Both the position numbers and the translations under genes were made by a program. From CANLDA01 sp964021645 (GTDB lineage Bacteria; Pseudomonadota; Alphaproteobacteria; Rhodobacterales; Rhodobacteraceae): a stretch of DNA of 29,260 nt. Below, in pieces: positions 23,916-29,260 of the stretch; the first letter of the stretch is position 1; every line of letters begins with the position of its first letter. A model generated the notes under the pieces. The model was not told the origin of the DNA. It ran no database searches and saw only the letters and a program-made list of their open reading frames with translations. Where the stretch lies: positions 1 to 29,260 of the forward strand of contig CAXIAD010000035.1 in assembly GCA_964021645.1 (NCBI GenBank), given 5' to 3'.

Positions 23916-24902
23916 ATGAACATTTTTCTAAAAGCGACCTGTGCAAGTTTTGCTGGCGCATTTATTGCGAGCGCGGCAATTGCCGATGGTCATGCGCAGT
24001 CTTGGGACATGCCGATGGCTTATGCGTCCACAAACTTTCACTCCGAGCATGGTGTGATCTTTGCCGACAAGGTGCGTGAATACACCGATGGTGCGATCGA
24101 CATCACAGTTCATGCGGGTGGATCGTTGTTTGGCGGTGGCGATATCAAACGAGCGGTTCAAACCGGTCAGGTTCCAATCGGTGAGCGCTTTATGTCTGCG
24201 CATGCCAATGAGGCGCCGCTTTTGGGGTGGGACAACCTGCCGTTCATCGCGACAAGCTATGCAGATAACGCAAAGCTTTGGGATGCGGCCAAAGACACCG
24301 TAAACGCACAATTGGCGGATCTGAATCTGGTGGCGCTGTATACGTGCCCATGGCCAGGACAGGGTTTCTATTTCAACAAGGAAGTTGCGTCTTCTGCCGA
24401 TACTCAAGGCATCAAATTCCGCTCGTATAACTCTGCGACGGCAACCTTTGCCGAAGAGCTGGGCATGATCCCGGTACAGATCGAAGCCGCGGAATTGAGC
24501 CAAGCATTGGCCACAGGTGTTGCGTCTTCTTTCATCTCGTCGGGTTCAACCGGGTATGACCGCAAAGTTTGGGAGCACCTGAGCCATTATTATAAGGTCA
24601 ATGCATGGCTGCCGCGCAACTATGTGATGGTGAACAGTCAAGTCTGGAACGGGCTATCAGCCGATGTTCAGGCCGGTGTTCAAAAGGCAGCGGATGAAAC
24701 TGCGGTTTCTTGTGGGGCGAAATCTGCTGAACTGGCGACCTTCTACTTTGATGAGCTAGAAAAGAACGGCATGACTGTCCAAGATGCTGGCCCGGAATTC
24801 CTTGCCGAGCTAGAGAAAATTGGCGCGAAAATGACTGCGGATTGGCTGGAAACAGCTGGTGCTGACGGTCAGGCGATCCTTGACGCATATAACGCTGATT
24901 AA
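23916..24902 (+). CDS. dctP: TRAP transporter substrate-binding protein (DctP family)
   Basis: 328 residues from the ATG at 23916, with GGGAGGA upstream. A signal peptide covers about residues 1-23 (CASFAGAFIASAAIA). R169 in GIKFRSYNSATA is the expected conserved Arg that binds the ligand carboxylate in DctP proteins. The protein is periplasmic and delivers its ligand to DctQ-DctM. The carboxylate-binding Arg and the dadA and racemase neighbours suggest an amino acid or amino-acid-like acid as ligand. A stable hairpin lies directly after the stop codon. Confidence 0.9.
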   Translation: MNIFLKATCASFAGAFIASAAIADGHAQSWDMPMAYASTNFHSEHGVIFADKVREYTDGAIDITVHAGGSLFGGGDIKRAVQTGQVPIGERFMSAHANEAPLLGWDNLPFIATSYADNAKLWDAAKDTVNAQLADLNLVALYTCPWPGQGFYFNKEVASSADTQGIKFRSYNSATATFAEELGMIPVQIEAAELSQALATGVASSFISSGSTGYDRKVWEHLSHYYKVNAWLPRNYVMVNSQVWNGLSADVQAGVQKAADETAVSCGAKSAELATFYFDELEKNGMTVQDAGPEFLAELEKIGAKMTADWLETAGADGQAILDAYNAD

Positions 24903-24910
24903 TGTAAATT

Positions 24911-24938
24911 CGGCCAGCCCAACGTCATGGGTTGGCCG
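24911..24938 (+). terminator. Intercistronic hairpin after dctP
   Basis: CGGCCAGCCCA-ACGTCA-TGGGTTGGCCG forms an 11 bp stem with one G-U pair and a 6-base loop, nine bases after the dctP stop, followed by TTTCTCTC. It probably protects the dctP message or terminates part of the transcripts, so that the binding protein outnumbers the membrane subunits. Confidence 0.7.
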
Positions 24939-24967
24939 TTTCTCTCGTATAGAATTGAGAAACTACC

Positions 24968-25660
24968 ATGCGCGATTGGTCGCCTGTCATGGGTCTGCCC
25001 CTTTGGGCATGGCTGTTTGTATTGCCTAGTTTGATCGGTGTTATTTGCTTGATCACTGGGCCGCAGATCGAAGGAGCGTTACGCCCGATATGGCGTATCC
25101 TTGATGGTTTGTATTTCGCGAGCGGCGCTGTCGCTGCCTTTTTCATGGTCACGATTTTGCTGCTGATTGTTGCGCAAATGATCGCCCGTTGGACGGGGTA
25201 CGCATTGCCCGGCACAACAGAATTTGCTGGATACGCCATGGCTGCGACATCGTTTTTCGCGCTGTGCCATGCCATGACACGCGGGGCGCATATACGGGTC
25301 TCTATTATATTGAATGCCAACCAGTTTCTAAAACGGTGGCTGGATGTCTTTGCTGTTTTTGGCGCAGCTGTCATCGCGACCTATTTCGCACGCTTTGCCG
25401 TTAAAGCGAATTTCTTCTCCGAGATGTTGAATGATCGAACCCAAGGTCAGGATCAAATCCCTGAATGGTTGGTATCACTGTTCGAGTTGGACATTTCAGG
25501 GGCAATATCGGGGAGTGGTGATCTGGTTTACACCCCAGTTTGGATTCCTCAACTGGCCATGTCTATTGGCACCATTCTGCTGGCGATTGCCTTATGGGAC
25601 ACGCTGTACCGCATGCTTGTGACGGGCGTGAACCCCATTGTATCGGAGGCAGTCGAATGA
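24968..25660 (+). CDS. dctQ: TRAP transporter small permease (DctQ family)
   Basis: 230 residues with four or more hydrophobic segments: about 10-30, 50-78, 85-102 and 122-140, and a last one near the C-terminus. It is longer than the usual 160-190 residues because of an N-terminal extra helix. The arrangement after dctP and four bases of overlap with the dctM start (ATGA) define a DctPQM set. DctQ forms the inner-membrane complex with DctM and contacts the loaded binding protein. The ribosome site is weak (TTGAGAAAC). Identification rests on position and topology as well as family resemblance. Confidence 0.85.
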   Translation: MRDWSPVMGLPLWAWLFVLPSLIGVICLITGPQIEGALRPIWRILDGLYFASGAVAAFFMVTILLLIVAQMIARWTGYALPGTTEFAGYAMAATSFFALCHAMTRGAHIRVSIILNANQFLKRWLDVFAVFGAAVIATYFARFAVKANFFSEMLNDRTQGQDQIPEWLVSLFELDISGAISGSGDLVYTPVWIPQLAMSIGTILLAIALWDTLYRMLVTGVNPIVSEAVE

Positions 25661-26958
25661 CCGAAGCATATGCCACAATCGTATTTCTATTCGTTCTGTT
25701 CACCCTGTTAGGATCATCCATTTGGATCGGTCTGGCCCTGATGGGCGTTGCATGGGTTGGCATGGAGATGTTCACGGTGCGCCCGGCGGGTGATGCGATG
25801 ATCACCACAATCTGGACCGGGGCAAGCAGCTGGACGTTGACCGCGCTGCCGCTGTTTATCTGGATGGGCGAAATACTGTATCGAACGCGATTATCCCAAG
25901 ACATGTTCAGGGGGCTTGCGCCGTGGATGGCGAAATTGCCGGGGGGGTTATTGCACACGAATATTGCGGGGTGCACGATCTTTGCGGCCGTGTCTGGCTC
26001 GTCTGCTGCGACGCTGACAACGGTGGGTAAGATGTCGATCCCTGAACTGCGAAAGCGGGGCTATCCTGAATATATGATTGTGGGCACCTTGGCTGGTGCT
26101 GCGACGTTGGGGTTGATGATACCGCCGTCGTTGACGTTGATCGTGTACGGCGTGTCGATCAATGAAAGCATTATCAAGCTATTCATGGCGGGCATCTTTC
26201 CCGGTCTCGTGTTGGCGGGATTGTTCACGTCTTATATTATAGCATGGCATTATTTGCGTCCTGATCAGCGCCCGCCACCAGAACCCAAGATGGCGCTTAG
26301 CGAGATGATCTCCGAAAGCCGGTTCTTGATTCCGGTTCTGCTGTTGGTGTTTGCGGTGATCGGGTCAATGTACTTTGGCTGGGCCACAGCGACGGAGGCT
26401 GCTGCGGTTGGCGTTTTGGGGTCGCTCACGTTGGCGATGTTCCAGCGGTCGCTGTCTTTCTCGGCATTCTTTGAAAGCCTGATGGGGGCGACGCGCACAT
26501 CTGCGATGATTGCGCTGATCCTGATGGGGGCGGCGTTCTTGTCGTTGTCGATGGGCTTTACCGGATTGCCGCGCGCATTGGCTGCGTGGATTGATGAGAT
26601 GAACCTATCGCCTATCACCCTGATTGCGGCACTGACGCTGTTCTATATCGTGCTTGGTATGTTTCTTGACGGGATTTCGTCAGTGGTGCTGACCATGGCG
26701 ATTGTTGAGCCGATGATCCGTCAGGCAGGCATTGATGTGATCTGGTTTGGCATATTCATCGTTGTTGTCGTGGAAATGGCACAGGTCACACCGCCGATTG
26801 GTTTCAACCTGTTTGTGTTGCAAGGCATGACGCGGCACGAAATCGGATATATTTCGAAAACAGCGATCCCGATGGTCGGGTTGATGTTGTTGATGGTTGT
26901 TATCCTCGTCATGTTCCCCGCACTTGCCACATGGCTGCCTGAGAATATCCGGCAATAG
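25657..26958 (+). CDS. dctM: TRAP transporter large permease (DctM family)
   Basis: 433 residues from the ATG at 25657, which has CGGAGG upstream and overlaps the dctQ stop; the longer in-frame start at 25540 lies within dctQ. About twelve transmembrane segments are spread over the sequence. Family landmarks include GCTIFAAVSGSSAATLTTVG, MIPPSLTLIVYGV and EMAQVTPPIGFNLFV. DctM is the sodium-coupled transport channel. Length and motifs are typical. It is followed three to five bases later by the racemase gene, so the operon continues. Confidence 0.93.
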   Translation: MTEAYATIVFLFVLFTLLGSSIWIGLALMGVAWVGMEMFTVRPAGDAMITTIWTGASSWTLTALPLFIWMGEILYRTRLSQDMFRGLAPWMAKLPGGLLHTNIAGCTIFAAVSGSSAATLTTVGKMSIPELRKRGYPEYMIVGTLAGAATLGLMIPPSLTLIVYGVSINESIIKLFMAGIFPGLVLAGLFTSYIIAWHYLRPDQRPPPEPKMALSEMISESRFLIPVLLLVFAVIGSMYFGWATATEAAAVGVLGSLTLAMFQRSLSFSAFFESLMGATRTSAMIALILMGAAFLSLSMGFTGLPRALAAWIDEMNLSPITLIAALTLFYIVLGMFLDGISSVVLTMAIVEPMIRQAGIDVIWFGIFIVVVVEMAQVTPPIGFNLFVLQGMTRHEIGYISKTAIPMVGLMLLMVVILVMFPALATWLPENIRQ

Positions 26959-26963
26959 ATGTG

Positions 26964-27635
26964 ATGGCACCAAAGGTCACAGTCCTGCAACTCGACACCC
27001 AATTCCCACGGGTGTCGGGGGATGTGGCCAGTGCCGCGACATATCAGTGTGAGGTTGAGGTTATTCGCATCCAGAATGCCTCTGTCGACAAGATTGTTAG
27101 CAACCGGCCCGACCTAATTGACATCACGCCATTTGAGGCAGCATTGGATCAAGCGCGTGGCGACATCATCGTGACGTCCTGTGGGTTCCTGTCATATTGG
27201 CAAGATCACCTGGCCGCGCGAACGCACAAACCATTTATAAGCTCTGCACTGACGGCATTTGACCGCCTTAGCCAACGGTTTGCACCAGACGAGGTGCTGA
27301 CGTTGACCTTTGACGAGGCTAGTCTGACCGAGCAACACTTTGGCAATCATAGCGCCTATAGGGTGGGGGTCGTTGGGTTGCCAGTTGAGATGCATTTGCG
27401 GCGCGTCATTTCGCAAAACCAAACCACGCTGGATGTGGAGCGTGCGGGACGAGAGCTGGTCAAGTTTATCGCAAAGATGCAACGCCCGCATCACAAGCAT
27501 CTGGTTTTGGAATGCACAAACCTGCCGCCGTATAAAGCCGCGTTAAAGTTGGAAACGGGGTTAGACGTGACCGATATATTGAGCTGCATTGAATCCGTGA
27601 GACCCGGATCAGTTCGCGAGCAATTTTCAAGTTAG
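26964..27635 (+). CDS. Aspartate/glutamate racemase-superfamily protein
   Basis: 223 residues from the ATG at 26964; a GTG at 26961 is the alternative start. It is PLP-independent two-cysteine type: C73 in VTSCGFLSYW and C184 in LECTNLPPYK. It is only distantly similar to the racemase at 9562-10239. The superfamily also includes hydantoin racemase and arylmalonate decarboxylase, so the reaction is not fixed by the fold. Being in one operon with a DadA-like dehydrogenase and TRAP importer, it most likely interconverts enantiomers of the imported acid. Substrate unknown. Confidence 0.75.
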   Translation: MAPKVTVLQLDTQFPRVSGDVASAATYQCEVEVIRIQNASVDKIVSNRPDLIDITPFEAALDQARGDIIVTSCGFLSYWQDHLAARTHKPFISSALTAFDRLSQRFAPDEVLTLTFDEASLTEQHFGNHSAYRVGVVGLPVEMHLRRVISQNQTTLDVERAGRELVKFIAKMQRPHHKHLVLECTNLPPYKAALKLETGLDVTDILSCIESVRPGSVREQFSS

Positions 27636-27646
27636 GAAAAACAACC

Positions 27647-28642
27647 ATGACAGTTTCGGATTTTGCAGCGGCAAAGGCGACGGATGCCTCAATGATCCCC
27701 GTGATCGACGTTTCTGGTGCGGTTGATGGGACTGATATCGCGGGCGTTGCTGCCGCTATTTATGCTGCGGCGACAGATCATGGATTTTTTTACATCTCAG
27801 GCCACGGGATTGAGCAAAATCTGCTTGATCAGGCCTTTGCTGTATCCAAGGATTTCTTTGCGCTGCCTGCTGAAGAAAAGGGAACCGTCGCGGTAGATGC
27901 CAACCAACGGGGATGGATGGCCCAAGGGATGTCACATCTGCCGGGGGCGAAAACCCATGACTTAAAAGAGGTCTTCTTTTGGGGGACGCAAACAGCACCA
28001 GATGACGAGGATGTTCTGGCGGGCAAACCGCTGGTTGCGGTCAACCAATGGCCCACAGTTGCATTCCCCCGGTTGGAAGCAGAGCTGCGCCCCTATTATG
28101 ACGCGCTTTGTGATGTGGCGCGTCATGTGATGGCCGCAGTCGCTGTGAGCCTTGAGCAGCCAGCGGGATTTTTCGATGCCTGTTATGAAAAACCATTGGC
28201 GCGCGGGCAATTGGTTTATTACCCGCCATCGACAGCAGGGGATGAGGCCGAGGAACGCTTTGGCGTCGCGCCGCATACTGACTTTGGTGTGCTGACGCTG
28301 TTGTTACAAGATGGCAGCGGTGGCTTGCAGGTGCAAAGCAAGTCCGGCGAATGGATGGAGGCCCCGCCGATCGCGGGAACGCTTGTGTGCAATATCGGGG
28401 ATTTGCTTGCGCGGTGGAGCAACAACAGGTTTGCGTCGACATTGCATAGGGTGGTCAATCGCTCGGATAACGCGCGCTATTCAATACCTGTGTTTTTCGA
28501 TCCCCACACGGATACGATCATTGACCCGGTAGATCTGGGCGTATCCAAACAGAAGAGTGAATATGAACCGGTTAAGGCTGGTCAGCATATATCTAGCAGG
28601 AATCGCAAAAGCTTTGCTCAATATAAGAGGGCTACCTCTTAG
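27647..28642 (+). CDS. Isopenicillin-N-synthase-like Fe(II)/2-oxoglutarate dioxygenase
   Basis: 331 residues; AGGA precedes the ATG, 11 bases after the racemase stop. The N-terminal DIOX_N region includes DHGFFYISGHGI. The double-stranded beta-helix iron site is H210-x-D212 (PHTDFG) and H267 (STLHRVVN), and R277-x-S279 (ARYS) binds 2-oxoglutarate. Members hydroxylate or desaturate small molecules using O2 and 2OG. It ends the dadA-TRAP-racemase operon and may modify the imported amino acid or activate it before oxidation. The usual annotation 'isopenicillin N synthase' names only the fold; penicillin synthesis is not implied. Confidence 0.88.
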   Translation: MTVSDFAAAKATDASMIPVIDVSGAVDGTDIAGVAAAIYAAATDHGFFYISGHGIEQNLLDQAFAVSKDFFALPAEEKGTVAVDANQRGWMAQGMSHLPGAKTHDLKEVFFWGTQTAPDDEDVLAGKPLVAVNQWPTVAFPRLEAELRPYYDALCDVARHVMAAVAVSLEQPAGFFDACYEKPLARGQLVYYPPSTAGDEAEERFGVAPHTDFGVLTLLLQDGSGGLQVQSKSGEWMEAPPIAGTLVCNIGDLLARWSNNRFASTLHRVVNRSDNARYSIPVFFDPHTDTIIDPVDLGVSKQKSEYEPVKAGQHISSRNRKSFAQYKRATS

Positions 28643-28719
28643 TAGAGAGACATTGCATTCGGCTGTACGTGGTCTGCGCCTCAATTGTCAGATGCAGGCA
28701 TAAGGGAGGGTAATGGGGG

Positions 28720-28735
28720 CTCTCTATATAGAGAG
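28720..28735. repeat. Perfect 16 bp palindrome
   Basis: CTCTCTATATAGAGAG is its own reverse complement. GAGAGGC follows here and again near 28855, and TGGGGGC at 28714 has an inverted match GCCCCCA at 28864. It could be a dimeric protein site or part of a larger cruciform. Confidence 0.75.
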
Positions 28736-28914
28736 GCACGAGTTTGGGTTTTAACCGGGGTATTTGAGTACAGGGGGAGGGGCGCAGTAGTGCCTGTCTC
28801 CGATCCAAATTCTTAGAACCCCATTTTGCCCCTCAATGCCCATTTCTGAATTAAGAGAGGCTTGCCCCCATATATAGGCGCACATCTTGGTTTGGTTTCC
28901 TCAAATCGCAGACT

Positions 28915-29075
28915 GATTCCGATTCAATCTGGGATTCGATGCGATTCATGCCTTTGATAGTGCGGAATCTTGAGTAGGCGGGCAATGGATTCGTAGGAAT
29001 CGCCGGCGACTCGGAGGAATCAACACTCATTCTACGGCCCAGTTGGCGTGATTCCGGTGCCCGACCACCGGATTC
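28915..29075. promoter_or_regulatory. Cluster of eleven GANTC (CcrM methylation) sites
   Basis: GANTC starts at 28915, 28921, 28933, 28943, 28965, 28988, 28997, 29008, 29017, 29050 and 29071: eleven sites in 161 bp where about 0.6 would be expected by chance with equal base use. Ten are GATTC or GAATC and one is GACTC. Intervals are 6, 12, 10, 22, 23, 9, 11, 9, 33 and 21, mostly near multiples of 10-11. CcrM methylates GANTC in Rhodobacterales and relatives. Function here is inferred: methylation-dependent control or a phased protein array. Confidence 0.6.
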
Positions 29076-29260
29076 CGTATGGAAAGAGCCAACAAAGCGG
29101 TGCTTCGTACGGAGTATCGGTAGAGAAGTCTAAAATTGGACCTTTCCAATGGAAAATCTACAAGAGAAGTGATGAGGTAAGTAATTGATATTGTTGAGTA
29201 TCTATATGAATTTCAAAAAAGATGATGTTTTTGTAAAAAAGGGGTTGCGGGTATTCGCTA

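Larger units (their letters stand above)
28643..29260. other. Gene-free 618 bp region
   Basis: No reading frame with coding character is visible on either strand. The region begins just after the dioxygenase stop codon, which lies within a hairpin AAGAGG-GCTA-CCTCTT (28625-28640). It holds a 16 bp palindrome and a dense GANTC cluster, and ends in an AT-rich part with several A and T runs (about 29140-29240). No DnaA box or tRNA is seen. It may be the upstream control region of a gene beyond the window. Confidence 0.7.

Noticed and set aside
27647..28642. Beta-lactam biosynthesis gene (isopenicillin N synthase)
   Set aside because: The fold and iron ligands match the wide 2OG dioxygenase family, but there is no ACV synthetase or other antibiotic gene; the operon is catabolic.
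28643..29260. Chromosomal replication origin
   Set aside because: No DnaA box (TTATCCACA-like) and no dnaA, hemE, parAB or rep gene seen. The GANTC cluster plus AT-rich DNA alone is not enough to call an origin.

Overview
The window reads as chromosomal or large-replicon DNA from a marine alphaproteobacterium of the Roseobacter group (Rhodobacterales). The basis is the gene content: MttB-family methyltransferases without pyrrolysine, a DMGDH/GcvT fusion, a CuyA-like cysteate lyase, a TRAP transporter, Hint_2 and HlyC-like proteins, and an NDUFS4-type complex I subunit. Codon use is moderately GC-rich and a typical Rhodobacterales intergenic hairpin motif is present. No insertion sequence, prophage or CRISPR array is visible. 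I assign the organism by pattern recognition only, without a database search.

Left part (1-5.1 kb): a small exported protein of unknown function, then a divergent pair made of an 810-residue FAD/GcvT dehydrogenase (dimethylglycine dehydrogenase type) and a trimethylamine methyltransferase (MttB) family protein. This looks like a methylated-amine catabolic module. From 5.1 to 10.2 kb comes a probable C3-sulfonate module: a LysR regulator divergent from a histidinol-dehydrogenase-family enzyme (HpsN-like), then a second LysR regulator divergent from a CuyA-like lyase whose stop codon overlaps an Asp/Glu racemase-family gene.

Middle part (10.2-17.2 kb): small envelope proteins, an ABM-domain protein, a BamE-like lipoprotein, uvrB with a LexA-like box, an NDUFS4-like subunit, a two-gene HlyC-like acyltransferase plus VCBS-Hint unit with its own promoter, and tRNA-Arg(UCU).

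Right part (17.2-28.6 kb): a TetR-mttB operon faces a cupin-FAD oxidoreductase operon across a compact promoter/operator. It is followed by a 59-residue Myb-like protein and a bile-acid-symporter-like membrane protein. A six-gene operon then runs dadA-like, dctP, dctQ, dctM, Asp/Glu racemase, isopenicillin-N-synthase-like dioxygenase, which probably imports and oxidises a carboxylated D- or N-substituted amino acid. Two racemases, two MttB proteins and three flavin amine/amino-acid oxidoreductases suggest the region is specialised for osmolyte, amine and sulfonate catabolism.

Tail (28.64-29.26 kb): a gene-free 618 bp stretch with a perfect 16 bp palindrome, a 161 bp cluster of eleven GANTC (CcrM methylation) sites spaced close to multiples of one helical turn, and an AT-rich end. 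This cluster is the most unusual non-coding signal in the window.
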